Of a DNA stretch of 64,000 nt, positions 9,848 to 19,308 are shown piece by piece. Below the pieces are notes generated by a model. The model was not told the origin of the DNA and ran no database searches. It saw nothing but the letters and a program-made list of their open reading frames with translations. The DNA lies in assembly GCF_015694735.1 (NCBI RefSeq), contig NZ_JADQDP010000001.1:868001-932000 (forward strand), given 5' to 3'. The stretch's first letter is position 1; each line of letters starts with the position of its first letter. The translations under genes were made by a program, and so were the position numbers. Source of the DNA: Hymenobacter properus. GTDB taxonomy: Bacteria; Bacteroidota; Bacteroidia; Cytophagales; Hymenobacteraceae.

Positions 9848-10019
9848 GTCATTGCGAGCGCAGCGTGGCAATCCGTCCTGGCAGCACCAGACACATTCTT
9901 TTACCAGAAAGCTCTGTTATCACATTGCACAGGGACTATTCGGTTGTAAAAAAGGCTTGTCACTTCTCAGGGCTGGTCGCTCATGAGAGGACGGATTGCT
10001 TCGCTGCGCTCGCAATGAC
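9848..10019. repeat. Palindromic intergenic repeat, CATTGCGAGCGCAGCG type
   Basis: Inverted arms lie at 9848-9879 (starts GTCATTGCGAGCGCAGCG) and 9988-10019 (ends GCTGCGCTCGCAATGAC), about 108 bases apart. The same arms recur at 57781-57927. The element fills most of the 333-bp divergent space between the LytS-like kinase and the pullulanase. Any promoter for the two genes must lie beside or inside it; no TAnnTTTG box was identified. Confidence 0.8.
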
Positions 10020-10062
10020 AGTTATGCCTCGCAATGCCCGCCGTACTCCCGACCTTTGCGCC

Positions 10063-12060
10063 ATGATTCGCCCGCTGCTCCTGTCCCTCGTGCTGCTTTC
10101 TACCACCCCCAACACTCACGCAGCCCCGGCGCTGCCCGATTTTGGCAGCTACCCCGTGTACCACGGCCCCGACCTGGGCCTGACCTGGCGCGGCCCGCAG
10201 GCCACCCTGCGCGTGTGGGCGCCCACCGCGCAGGCCCTGCACCTGCGGCTGTATAAGGAAGGCATCGGCGGCCAGCCCACCGCCGACTATGCCATGACCA
10301 AAGCCGAAGACGGCACCTGGACCTACGCCTTGCCCGCCGGCAGCACCGGCTTCTACACCGTACAGGCCACCATTGCCGGGGCGAAAATGGCCGAAGTGGC
10401 CGACCCGTATGCGCACGCCGTGGGTATCAATGGCCTGCGTGGGGCCGTGCTCAACCCCGCCGCCGTGAGCCCTCCCGGCTGGGCTGAGGACCTGCGCCCG
10501 GCCCTGAAACAGACCACGGATGCCGTCATTGGCGAAATGCATATGCGCGACCTGAGCATGCACCCGCAGTCGGGCATCACGCGCAAGGGCAAGTACCTGG
10601 GTGTGGCCCAACTTGGCACCCGCGGGCCTGAAAACGTGACCACCGGTCTGGAGCACTTGGTGGAGCTGGGTTTGACCCACGTGCACCTGTTGCCCACCAA
10701 CGACTTCGCCAGCATCGACGAAGCCGCGCCCGCCCGTACCAACCGCTACAACTGGGGCTACGACCCGCTGCACTACTCCGTGCCCGAAGGCTCGTATTCG
10801 ACCAATGCCGCCAACCCCAGCACCCGCATCAGCGAGTTCAAGCAAATGGTGGAAAACCTGCACGGCCAGGGCCTGCGCGTGGTGCTCGACGTGGTGTACA
10901 ACCACACCGCTGACGCCAAACGCAGCAACTTTGAGCAGCTGGTGCCCGGCTACTACTACCGCCACAACCCCGATGGCACCCTGAGCAACGCCACCGCCTG
11001 CGGCAACGAAGTGGCCTCTGAGCGCCCCATGGTACGCAAGCTCATCGTGGAATCGGTGGCCTACTGGGCCCGCGAATACCACGCCGACGGTTTCCGCTTC
11101 GACCTGATGGGCGTGCTCGATATCGAGACGATGCGCGCCATCCGCGTGGCCCTCGACCAGCAGGACCACAGCATCCTGATGTACGGCGAGGGCTGGACCG
11201 CCGGCCCCTCCCCCCTGCCCGAAGCCAGCCGCGCCGTGAAAGCCAACATGCCCAAACTGGACCGCATCGCGGCCTTCGGCGACGAGCTGCGCGACGGCGT
11301 GAAGGGCCACTACGCCCGCCAGACCGAGCCCGGCTTCGCCAGCGGCCAGCCCGGCCTGGAGGAGAGCGTGAAGTTTGGCATTGTGGGCGCCACCCGGCAC
11401 CCCCAGCTCGATTATAACAAGGTCAATTATTCGAAGGCGCCCTGGGCCAACTCGCCCGCCCAGGCCATCAACTACGTGGCCTGCCACGACGATATGGTGC
11501 TCTGGGACAAGCTGGCCGTGTCGAACCCCAACGCCTCGGAAGCTCAGCGCCTGAAGATGGACTTGCTAAGCAACACCATCGTTTTCACTTCGCAAGGCCT
11601 CCCCTTCCTGCCGGTGGGCGATGAGTTTCTGCGCACCAAGGGCCGCGCCCACAACTCCTACAACCTGCCCGACAGCGTGAACCAGCTAGACTGGGCCCGC
11701 AAGGCCAAGTACCGGCCGGTGTACGAGTTCTATCGCCAGCTCATTGCCTTGCGCCGGGCCCACCCCGCCTTCCGCCTGCCCACCGCCGAACTGGTGCAAC
11801 GCCACCTCGAATTCTTCCCCAACACCCACCCCGGCACCATTGCTTACCAACTGAAAGACAACGCCGGGGGCGACGCATGGCAGAACATCGTGGTGATTTT
11901 CAACGGCAACACCTCGGCCGACAGCGTGGCCCTGCCCCGCGGCACCTACACGGTGGTGCTCCGCGGCGACCAAATCAACCAGGAAGGATTTGACGTGCTG
12001 GAGGTCATGAGCGGCGTGCAGGTACCCGGCAGCTCGGCCATGATTCTGATTCGGCAGTAG
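10063..12060 (+). CDS. pulA: Type I pullulanase (GH13_14-like), secreted
   Basis: 665 aa using the ATG at 10063, which places a signal peptide ([15 protein letters not shown]...HAAPA) at the N-terminus; an open frame extends upstream but is repeat sequence. A CBM48-like domain (about 35-125, [19 protein letters not shown]) precedes the GH13 barrel. [17 protein letters not shown] is the hallmark of type I pullulanases. Catalytic residues by motif are Asp347 (GFRFDLMG, nucleophile), Glu376 (MYGEGWT, acid/base) and Asp476 (VACHDDM, transition-state stabiliser). It cleaves alpha-1,6 bonds in pullulan or branched alpha-glucan in the periplasm or at the surface. It is convergent with the xylan locus and functionally separate from it. 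Confidence 0.93.
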   Translation: MIRPLLLSLVLLSTTPNTHAAPALPDFGSYPVYHGPDLGLTWRGPQATLRVWAPTAQALHLRLYKEGIGGQPTADYAMTKAEDGTWTYALPAGSTGFYTVQATIAGAKMAEVADPYAHAVGINGLRGAVLNPAAVSPPGWAEDLRPALKQTTDAVIGEMHMRDLSMHPQSGITRKGKYLGVAQLGTRGPENVTTGLEHLVELGLTHVHLLPTNDFASIDEAAPARTNRYNWGYDPLHYSVPEGSYSTNAANPSTRISEFKQMVENLHGQGLRVVLDVVYNHTADAKRSNFEQLVPGYYYRHNPDGTLSNATACGNEVASERPMVRKLIVESVAYWAREYHADGFRFDLMGVLDIETMRAIRVALDQQDHSILMYGEGWTAGPSPLPEASRAVKANMPKLDRIAAFGDELRDGVKGHYARQTEPGFASGQPGLEESVKFGIVGATRHPQLDYNKVNYSKAPWANSPAQAINYVACHDDMVLWDKLAVSNPNASEAQRLKMDLLSNTIVFTSQGLPFLPVGDEFLRTKGRAHNSYNLPDSVNQLDWARKAKYRPVYEFYRQLIALRRAHPAFRLPTAELVQRHLEFFPNTHPGTIAYQLKDNAGGDAWQNIVVIFNGNTSADSVALPRGTYTVVLRGDQINQEGFDVLEVMSGVQVPGSSAMILIRQ

Positions 12061-12131
12061 CCCGCAGAAGCCAACAGCTCCGTGGGTTACTTAAATATGT
12101 GTACAGAAGTAAGCGTACTTGATTTCAGCAC

Positions 12132-12217
12132 GTCATGCAGAGCGCAGCGAAGCATCTTTACCTCGGATGTAATTATTTACTGCTGCGGTAAAGATGCTTC
12201 GCTGCGCTCTGCATGAC
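12132..12217. repeat. Long inverted repeat between convergent genes, probable bidirectional terminator
   Basis: Arms of about 31 bases lie at 12132-12162 (starts GTCATGCAGAGCGCAGCG) and 12187-12217 (ends CGCTGCGCTCTGCATGAC), separated by about 24 AT-rich bases. The plus strand continues into a T-rich run (CTTTTT). It lies between the pulA stop and the GH3 stop, so it can end both transcripts. The core GAGCGCAGCGAAGCA resembles, but is not identical to, the 9848/57781 family. Confidence 0.75.
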
Positions 12218-12263
12218 GGTCTTTTTGCTAGGACCAGCTCTGCACGACTGCTTAACGGCTTTG

Positions 12264-14933
12264 TTAGTTGATAGCCACTTGCGCGCCCGTCAGGGCCAGG
12301 TTGGTTTTCTGCACGCGGCCGGCGGCTACGGCAGGCGCCAGGGGCTGGCCGCCGCCCACGAATACCTGCACGGTGCCGGGCATTTCCACTCGCTTGGCCT
12401 GGGCATTGAGGCGGGAGAGCTGGCGCGGCGTGAGCGTGAAGGCCACCGTTTGCTTGGCGCCCGGCGCCAGGTTGATGCGGCGGAAGCCTTCCAGCGCGTG
12501 GCGCGCCACGCGGGCCTGAGCGCCCCCGGAGTGGCGCACGTAGAGCTGCACCACCTCGTCGCCGGCGCGAGTGCCGGTGTTCTGCACGTCGACACTTACC
12601 CGAATGGGCTGGCCGGTAACGGGCTTGCTCAGCACTTTCAGGTTGCTGTATTTGAAGGTGGTATAGCTCAGGCCGTGGCCGAAGGGGAACAGGGGCTCGC
12701 CGGTGAAGTAGCGGTAGGTGCGGCCGTCCATGCTGTAGTTGTCGAAGGCCGGCAGCTGGGTTTCCGACTTGTAGAACGTGACCGGCAGGCGGCCGGCGGG
12801 GTTGTAGTCGCCGAAGAGCACGTCGGCCAGCGCGGTGCCGGCCGCCTGCCCACCGTACCAGGTGTTGAGGATGGCCGGTAGGTTTTGGGCCTCCCAGGGC
12901 GTGGCTAGGGCGCTGCCCGTCATCAAGGCTAGCACCACGGGGCGGCCCGAGCTGTGCAGCACCTTCAGCAGGTCGGTTTGCACCTGGGGCAGGCCGATGG
13001 TGGTGCGGTCGCCGCCGCTGAAGCCGGGCACTTTCACATTCATCTCCTCCCCTTCCAGCTTGGGCGAAATGCCACCCACAAACACAATGGCGTCGGCATC
13101 ACCCACCTTGGCAAGGATGTTGGCCGCGTTCATGGGCACCACCTTGGCCCCCGTAAACTTGAGAATGGTGCGGCGGTCGACCTGGTAGTACTCCAGGCGC
13201 AAGTTCAGTTTCTGGCCGGCCGTCACATTCAGCACGTGCTGGTTGGTGCTGAAGCCGCGGCCCTTCCAGACGTCAATCACCAGCTTATCGTCCACAAACA
13301 GACGGTAGGCGTCGTCACCGCTGATTTGCAGGGCCAGTTCCTCGGTGGCGGCTGGGGTAAAGGTGGCTTGGTAGCGGGCCGAGAAATTCTCGGCGGGCAG
13401 GCCCGGCGCCACTTCCATCTTCACGTTGGCCAGGTAGCGGTCGAGGCCGGCTTCCTGGCGGGTGACCACGGCCGGGCCTTCCAGGTTGGTGCCCTTGAAG
13501 TATTCGGCCTTAAAGCCCGGTTGCCCGTCGTACGCCAGGTTTTTGGTGAGGTCAAGCGGCTCGTACACGGTGTTGCTGGCGTAGTCTACGCCCTGGATGT
13601 ACACCACCTCCGTGCCCTGGCCCACCTTGGCCCGGATGCCTTCCAGCGGCGTCACAATGTTGGTGGCGAAGCCGTTGTAGTTGCCCAGCTGCACGTCCTC
13701 GCGGTCGGCATTGGGGCCGAGTACGGCAATTTTCTTCAGGTTTTTGCGAAGCGGCAGGGTGTTTTTCTCATTCTTGAGCAGCACCACCGATTCGCGGGCC
13801 ATGCGCAGGGCGTGGGCCTGGTGCGGGGTGCTTTCCACCACGCTCATAGGAATTTGGGCGTACTTCACGCGCTCCACCGGGTCGAACATGCCCAGCTGGA
13901 AACGGATTTTGAACAGGCGCTTCACCGAGGTGGTGAGTTGCTGCTCGCTGATGAGCTTTTTCTGCACCGATTCCAGCAGCGAGTTGTAGGTGAACAGCTT
14001 GCCGGTGGCGCACTCCAGGTCGGTGCCGTGCAGCACGGCGTTGGCTGCCGCGGTGGCGGCGTCGGGGTCGGTTTTGTGGTGCTGCCAGAAGTCGTTCAGG
14101 CCGTCGCAGTCGGAGGTCACGTAGCCCTTGAACTTCCACTGGCCGTAGAGAATGTCGTTCATTAGCTTGTCACTACCGCAGCAGGGCTGGCCGGCGTAGG
14201 CATTGTAGGCGCACATCACGCCGGCCACCTTAGCGTCCACAATCAGGTCGCGAAAGGCCGGCAAGTAAGTATCCCACAGGTCGTAGTCGCTAATTTGGGC
14301 GTTGAACTCGTGACGCGAAGGCTCGGGGCCGCTGTGCACGGCAAAGTGCTTGGCGCAGGCTGTGATTTTCAAATACTTGGGGTCGTCGCCCTGAAAGCCT
14401 TTCACCAATGCCGAGCCCAGCTGGCCGGTCAGGTAGGGGTCTTCGCCGTAAGTTTCCTGGCCGCGGCCCCAGCGCGGGTCGCGGAAGATGTTGATGTTGG
14501 GCGTCCAGAACGTGAGGCCCTGGTAGATGCCCCGCTCACCGCGCCGCACGTACTCCTGATGCACGGCCCGGGCCTCGTCCGAGGTCATGGTGGCCATGGT
14601 GAGCATGGCGTCCTTGTCGAACGTGGCGGCCATACCGATGGCCTGCGGAAACACCGTGGTTTTCATGCTGGTGCGGGCCACGCCGTGCAGGGCTTCGTTC
14701 CACCAGTTGTAGGCCGGAATGCCCAGCCGGTCGATGGCCGGCGAGGCGTTCAGCATCTGCGACACCTTTTCGGGCAAGGTCAGGCGGCCCACCAGGTCAT
14801 CCACGCGCTGGTCGATGGGCAGGTCGGGGTTCTGAAAAGGGAATTCGGCGGTCGGCTTTGAGGCCGGAGGAGCCGACGGCTGCGCCCCGCTGGTAAGCAG
14901 GAACAGGCCGAGTAAAGCAGTAGCGAGTTTCAT
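12264..14933 (-). CDS. GH3 beta-xylosidase/beta-glucosidase with PA14 insert
   Basis: 889 aa, secreted (signal peptide MKLATALLGLFLLTSGAQ). The GH3 N-terminal barrel has IPAYNWWNEALHGVA and the nucleophile motif GYVTSDCDGL (Asp275). The C-terminal GH3 domain is interrupted by a PA14 domain (about 470-595, FKAEYFKGTNLEGPAV). A fibronectin-III-like domain closes the protein (about 790-870). The WWNEALHGVA version with SDCD is typical of the xylan beta-xylosidase branch of GH3, and the locus supports xylo-oligosaccharides as substrate; beta-glucosidase activity cannot be excluded. It is the last gene of the xylan locus. Confidence 0.9.
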   Translation of the reverse strand: MKLATALLGLFLLTSGAQPSAPPASKPTAEFPFQNPDLPIDQRVDDLVGRLTLPEKVSQMLNASPAIDRLGIPAYNWWNEALHGVARTSMKTTVFPQAIGMAATFDKDAMLTMATMTSDEARAVHQEYVRRGERGIYQGLTFWTPNINIFRDPRWGRGQETYGEDPYLTGQLGSALVKGFQGDDPKYLKITACAKHFAVHSGPEPSRHEFNAQISDYDLWDTYLPAFRDLIVDAKVAGVMCAYNAYAGQPCCGSDKLMNDILYGQWKFKGYVTSDCDGLNDFWQHHKTDPDAATAAANAVLHGTDLECATGKLFTYNSLLESVQKKLISEQQLTTSVKRLFKIRFQLGMFDPVERVKYAQIPMSVVESTPHQAHALRMARESVVLLKNEKNTLPLRKNLKKIAVLGPNADREDVQLGNYNGFATNIVTPLEGIRAKVGQGTEVVYIQGVDYASNTVYEPLDLTKNLAYDGQPGFKAEYFKGTNLEGPAVVTRQEAGLDRYLANVKMEVAPGLPAENFSARYQATFTPAATEELALQISGDDAYRLFVDDKLVIDVWKGRGFSTNQHVLNVTAGQKLNLRLEYYQVDRRTILKFTGAKVVPMNAANILAKVGDADAIVFVGGISPKLEGEEMNVKVPGFSGGDRTTIGLPQVQTDLLKVLHSSGRPVVLALMTGSALATPWEAQNLPAILNTWYGGQAAGTALADVLFGDYNPAGRLPVTFYKSETQLPAFDNYSMDGRTYRYFTGEPLFPFGHGLSYTTFKYSNLKVLSKPVTGQPIRVSVDVQNTGTRAGDEVVQLYVRHSGGAQARVARHALEGFRRINLAPGAKQTVAFTLTPRQLSRLNAQAKRVEMPGTVQVFVGGGQPLAPAVAAGRVQKTNLALTGAQVAIN

Positions 14934-15019
14934 AGTAATGAGGCTGAAATGTCTATCATTTTCGAAGGCCGCTCGGCTGCTAGGTTTCAGGCAGTGAGCA
15001 GCGACTTCATGCGCAAGGG

Positions 15020-16378
15020 TTACTCAAAGCGCACCCAGTCCACCTCCATGCCTGCCGCGGATTTGGGCGCCACGAACAACGTGTGAGTACCGGGCCGGAT
15101 GGCTCCCACCGGCGCTTTCACTTCCTGCCAGGCGCTACCCTTGGGCACGGTCACTTCGGCTACTACAGGCCCTGTCGGGTTGTCCAGCCGGATTAGCAGG
15201 GTGGCGCCGGCAGCCGATGCGCTCCGGAGCACAATGGTTTTCACCTTTTGCGGACCAAACGCGACGCCATTGTATTGCACCCATCCTTCGGCATCAGTGA
15301 AGACGGTTTTCCAGCCCTGGAAGGTGTTGGCCGTGTCGAGGAAGGCGATGGCGGCCCCCTGCGGGCTCAGGCGGCTGTAGCGGTCGAGCTGAATTTTCTG
15401 GCGGGCATCGGTTAGGCCCACGCCGCGCAGGGTGGGCGTCACCTTCCGAATGGAGCCATCGGCGGCGAAGGACAGGCTATCGATTCGAATTGAGCGGTTC
15501 TTGTCGAATTTCGGCGACAAGTCGTTGTGATGGTAGAACAAGTACCACTGGTTGTTGAACTGCAGCAGGGAATGGTGGTTGGTCCAGCAGCCCGTTGGCG
15601 ACTCGTCCATAATCACACCCTTCACCGTGAAGGGGCCCAGCGGGCTGGTGCTGGTGGCGTATTCGAGGCGCTCAGTCTTGTTCGCGACGTGCGGATACGT
15701 GAGGTAGTAAATGCCCTTGCGCTCAAATACGTACGGGCCCTCCTTCAGGCCTTTGGTGGGCAGTTCGCCGAGGGTTTTGGGCTCTTCGGCCAGCTCCAGC
15801 ATGTTCGGCTTCAGCCGGGCCCCGTAGATGTTGCCCTGCGACCAGTAGAGGTAGGCCTGGCCGTCCTTGTCGATAAACACGTTGGGGTCGATGCCGCGCA
15901 CATTTTTGATGGGCAGCGGCTGCGGAACAAACGGGCCCGTGGGCTTGTCGGCCACGGCCACGCCGATGGTGAAGCCCTTGCTGATGGCCGTATCGCGGGG
16001 CGCGGAGGGGAAGTAGAAGTAATACTTGCCGTTGCGCTGAATGCAGTCGGGCGCCCACATGCTGTAGCTGTCGGGCTTCACCCAGGGCACTTTGTTTTGG
16101 GTGACGATGACGCCGTGGTCGGTCCAGTCGGTGAGGTTGGCTGAGGAAAACACGTGGTAGTCCTCCATCACAAACCAGCCGGCCCGCCCCCGGCCTGGGG
16201 CGGCGGGAATATCGTGCGAAGGATACACGTACACCCGGCCTCCGAACACGCGGGCCGTGGGGTCGGCCGTGAATTGGTTGGTAATGAATGGATTTTGGGC
16301 GTGAGCTGACGGCAGGGCTGATAGGGCTAGCGCCGTGAGCAGCCAAGGTTTTACGTTTTGTAGCATAGATGAGCGCAC
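15020..16378 (-). CDS. GH43 arabinofuranosidase/xylosidase with C-terminal CBM6-like domain
   Basis: 452 aa, signal peptide ending PSAHAQ (Met5 at 16366 is an alternative start). The five-bladed GH43 propeller carries the three catalytic acids: Asp in FTADPTARV (base), Asp in VRGIDPNVFI (pKa modulator) and Glu in LKEGPYVFE (acid). Residues about 325-452 form a beta-sandwich resembling CBM6 (EGWVQYNGVAFG ... MEVDWVRFE), which would bind xylan. It removes arabinose or xylose from arabinoxylan; the exact linkage cannot be read. It lies 11 bases past the stop of the next GH43 gene upstream, clearly one transcript. Confidence 0.88.
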   Translation of the reverse strand: MRSSMLQNVKPWLLTALALSALPSAHAQNPFITNQFTADPTARVFGGRVYVYPSHDIPAAPGRGRAGWFVMEDYHVFSSANLTDWTDHGVIVTQNKVPWVKPDSYSMWAPDCIQRNGKYYFYFPSAPRDTAISKGFTIGVAVADKPTGPFVPQPLPIKNVRGIDPNVFIDKDGQAYLYWSQGNIYGARLKPNMLELAEEPKTLGELPTKGLKEGPYVFERKGIYYLTYPHVANKTERLEYATSTSPLGPFTVKGVIMDESPTGCWTNHHSLLQFNNQWYLFYHHNDLSPKFDKNRSIRIDSLSFAADGSIRKVTPTLRGVGLTDARQKIQLDRYSRLSPQGAAIAFLDTANTFQGWKTVFTDAEGWVQYNGVAFGPQKVKTIVLRSASAAGATLLIRLDNPTGPVVAEVTVPKGSAWQEVKAPVGAIRPGTHTLFVAPKSAAGMEVDWVRFE

Positions 16379-16389
16379 CGCCTAAACGG

Positions 16390-17958
16390 TTACTTGGTCA
16401 GCTTATCGGTGATGCGGAAATAGTCAAAGTCGGCGTAGCCGCCCGGCGTTTGGGTGGCGTAGTTGAAGAGGGCGAAGCGGTAGCCCATGAAGTGCGGCAG
16501 CGTATAGGCCATCTTGAGCGGCTTGCCTACCGGCTGCCAGGCCTTGCCATCGAGGCTATAGAAGAAGGTGGCTACGTCCTTGCGGTCCTGGAAGTCGCAC
16601 TCAATTTTGAAATACACCTTGTCCTGGCGCAGCGGCAGGCGCTGCAGCTCCACCGGCTTCTCCGACTCGGCACTGACCATCACAATGGCTTTGCCGCCCG
16701 CACTGGCCTGCACGCCCACCAGGCCGTAGCGCCGCTGCAGCACTCCCAGCCCGGCAAAATCACCGGCCTGCAGGTGCGAGATATCCAAGGCCGTGGTGCC
16801 GGCGCACACCGGGCCGATGGTGCGCTGCGTGAGGGTGTTGCGAGCCATCACGAAGGACGTATCGACCTGGCCGGTGGTGAGGCGTAGGTAGCCGGGGCGC
16901 TGGCTTACCGACCACAATTTGTTGGCGGGGTTGTGGTTCCATTGCCACACCAGCGGCAGGGCCGGCTCGCCCTTGCTTCGAGTGAATTCATCAGAATCAA
17001 CGATGCCCGGAATCAAGCTTTTGTTGGCGGGTAGCAGTAGCGTTTCGGGCACTTTGCCAGCGGGGTTGCCCAGCACCGGCCAGCCCCCCTCCCACCGCAC
17101 CGGCACCAGGTATGGGATGCGACCCACGGCCCCGTAATCACGGAATAAGTAGGAATACCACTGGCCGTCGGGCGTGTCGATGAGGCCACCCTGGGCCACG
17201 CCGAGGTCCTGGAGGGCCACCCGGCCTTCGTAGGGCCCGGTTATCTTGTCGGCCCGGTGCACTACTACTGTCCGCATGCCGCCCTTGGGCCAGGTGATGT
17301 TGAAGAGGTAATACTTGCCGTTCACCTTGAACAGTTGCGAGCCTTCGGCCGGCAGGCCGAGGTTGGGCCCGGCCGGGGCGCTGGCATTCTCGATGATGAC
17401 CTGCGGACTGGTGCCTGGCTTCAGCCCCGACACATCGGCCGTGAGCTCGGCCAGTTGAATTTTGCCCGCGCCGAAAAGCATGTACACGCGGCCATCGTCG
17501 TCGAAAAACAGCGAATGGTCGTGCATGCTCGGCCGAAAGGAAACGGCTTTCCAAGGACCTTTCTCGATGTTTTTGGTGGAATAAATGTGGGTCTTGCCCG
17601 AAGTCTGGGCGAATGTGCTCACGTAGTAGGTGCCTTGGTGGTAGCGCAAGCTGCTGGCCCATGAACCGCGCCCGTAGGTGCTTTTGCCGTTGGCGAGGCT
17701 CATGGCGTCGTTGCTGGTCAGGGTGTCGTAGGCGTAGCTCACCAGCTTCCAGTTCACCAAGTCAGTCGACTTCATCATGGGCACCCCGGGGCTCATGTGC
17801 ATGGTGGTGCTGCTCATGTAGTAGGTCTTGCCCACCCGAATCATAGACAAGTCGGGCACGTCGGCGTGCACCACGGGGTTATGGGCAAGCGGGGCCTGGG
17901 CGCGTGCCACCGGCGCCCACAACGTGATGCCGGCTAGCAGCAGTAAGTAGTTTTTCAT
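16390..17958 (-). CDS. GH43 beta-xylosidase-type enzyme with C-terminal concanavalin-like domain
   Basis: 522 aa, signal peptide MKNYLLLLAGITLWAPVARAQ. GH43 acids are in NPVVHADVPDLSMIR (base Asp), DHSLFFDDDGRVYML (modulator Asp) and LPAEGSQLFKVNG (acid Glu). The C-terminal about 190 residues (from about 330) match the beta-xylosidase C2/concanavalin-like domain common in xylosidase-type GH43 proteins. The predicted role is release of xylose or arabinose from xylo-oligosaccharides in the periplasm. Spacing to the GH8 gene upstream is 15 bases. Confidence 0.88.
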   Translation of the reverse strand: MKNYLLLLAGITLWAPVARAQAPLAHNPVVHADVPDLSMIRVGKTYYMSSTTMHMSPGVPMMKSTDLVNWKLVSYAYDTLTSNDAMSLANGKSTYGRGSWASSLRYHQGTYYVSTFAQTSGKTHIYSTKNIEKGPWKAVSFRPSMHDHSLFFDDDGRVYMLFGAGKIQLAELTADVSGLKPGTSPQVIIENASAPAGPNLGLPAEGSQLFKVNGKYYLFNITWPKGGMRTVVVHRADKITGPYEGRVALQDLGVAQGGLIDTPDGQWYSYLFRDYGAVGRIPYLVPVRWEGGWPVLGNPAGKVPETLLLPANKSLIPGIVDSDEFTRSKGEPALPLVWQWNHNPANKLWSVSQRPGYLRLTTGQVDTSFVMARNTLTQRTIGPVCAGTTALDISHLQAGDFAGLGVLQRRYGLVGVQASAGGKAIVMVSAESEKPVELQRLPLRQDKVYFKIECDFQDRKDVATFFYSLDGKAWQPVGKPLKMAYTLPHFMGYRFALFNYATQTPGGYADFDYFRITDKLTK

Positions 17959-17973
17959 CGCAGGTCTGCGCGT

Positions 17974-19281
17974 TTAGTGCGTTTGGGGCTTAATCACCTG
18001 GTATTTGCCGCTCAGGTGCATGAGACTGAAGAGGTAAAGCAGCCCGTCGTAATAGGGGTCGAAATAGCCGTCGTCGTATGGCGCCAGCCTAGCATTCCAG
18101 AGGGCGTGCACAAAATCGAGGCGGTTGGCGTCGGGGCTCATCAGCGAAGCCGCGGCCGACGTGGCCACTAGGCCCAGGGAGTGGCGAAGCTTTTTCACCT
18201 TGCCGGCCGGCAGAATGAAGTCGGGCCGCGAGCCGTCCACGTTGAACTGGTCCTCGAAGGTATTGAGGCCCTTGCCGCGCAGGAAGCCCTGGAAGCGTTG
18301 CGCGTACCGCTGCTGCCAGGCGCGGTCTTTGCCAAACCACACGTAGTCCATGGCGATGTTCATGGGCACGCGCCAGGAATCGTAGCGAAAGGCGGGCGGC
18401 GCCCACCGGGTGGCGTGGGGCTGCCCGCTGAACTCGGTGTAGTCGTAGTTGAGACCGGTGGGCGCAGCGCAGGCGCGGTGCAAAAACACGCGTGCCGTAT
18501 CGGCACAGTCGCGGTAAAACTGCTCGTGCCCGTCCTTGGCGTATTCGGCCCACACTTCCAGAAACGCCGGCACGTAGTACGAGGGGTCAGTCCAGTTGTA
18601 CATATCCCCCACCGGTACGAAGCTGATTTGCTTGTGCTGGGTATTGAAGAGGTTGTACACGCCGCCGGTGCCGTCTTTTTTCCAGGAGGCATCCAGAATG
18701 CGGCGGGCTTCCTGGTAGTAGTTGATGCCGGTGTTGTTGCCCCAGCGGTTCGAGGCAAACAAGAGGCTGGTTACGAAGTACAACTCCCCGTCCGAAGCCG
18801 GCCCTTCGGCGTTGCGCTTCAGGGTAGCGGGGTTGATGCTCCAGGCAAAATAGCCTTCCAGCGGGCCGCTATGGTGCTGCAAATACTTCTTCGACCAGCG
18901 CCACAACCGGTCGAACACCTCCTTTTTATCCATCTGCACCGCTACCATCATGCCGTAAGACATGCCCTCCGTGCGGGCGTCCTCGTTTTTCACATCCGAC
19001 ACGTAGGCCAGGGAGTCGCCCACCGCGAAGTACACCTTGTTCGGGCCCTCAAACACGTCGTGGTAGGCTTGAGCTACTTTCCGGTCAATGTCGGCCTGGC
19101 CGTAGCCTGCCTCCCGCAGCAGGTTGGGATACTTGTTGGTGTAAAAAGCCGCCGGGCTGGCTGCCTTTTTCTGGTTATGAGGGCGCTGTCCGTAGCTGGG
19201 CCTGACGCCCGCTAAAAGCAGGCAGGCCGCGGCCAGGATGACGGGTTTGCTACGGCGCACAAGGGCCAGACAGGTCTTCAT
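17974..19281 (-). CDS. rex: GH8 reducing-end xylose-releasing exo-oligoxylanase
   Basis: 435 aa; hydrophobic N-terminus (about 13-30) as signal peptide. GH8 (alpha/alpha)6-barrel motifs are DARTEGMSYGMMVAVQ with the general acid Glu105, NAEGPASDGELYF with Asp164, and RYDSWRVPMNIAMDY supplying the catalytic base Asp. This combination and the length match reducing-end xylose-releasing exo-oligoxylanases (Rex) better than cellulases or chitosanases. It trims xylose from the reducing end of short xylo-oligosaccharides made by GH10. Its place among GH43 genes fits an intracellular or periplasmic finishing role; the signal peptide favours periplasm. Confidence 0.88.
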   Translation of the reverse strand: MKTCLALVRRSKPVILAAACLLLAGVRPSYGQRPHNQKKAASPAAFYTNKYPNLLREAGYGQADIDRKVAQAYHDVFEGPNKVYFAVGDSLAYVSDVKNEDARTEGMSYGMMVAVQMDKKEVFDRLWRWSKKYLQHHSGPLEGYFAWSINPATLKRNAEGPASDGELYFVTSLLFASNRWGNNTGINYYQEARRILDASWKKDGTGGVYNLFNTQHKQISFVPVGDMYNWTDPSYYVPAFLEVWAEYAKDGHEQFYRDCADTARVFLHRACAAPTGLNYDYTEFSGQPHATRWAPPAFRYDSWRVPMNIAMDYVWFGKDRAWQQRYAQRFQGFLRGKGLNTFEDQFNVDGSRPDFILPAGKVKKLRHSLGLVATSAAASLMSPDANRLDFVHALWNARLAPYDDGYFDPYYDGLLYLFSLMHLSGKYQVIKPQTH

Positions 19282-19308
19282 GAAGCTGCTGTGGTTCTGG
19301 GAAATAGC

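Noticed and set aside
9967..11487. 506-codon minus-strand open frame opposite the pullulanase
   Set aside because: The pullulanase has all family motifs. The antisense product has none.
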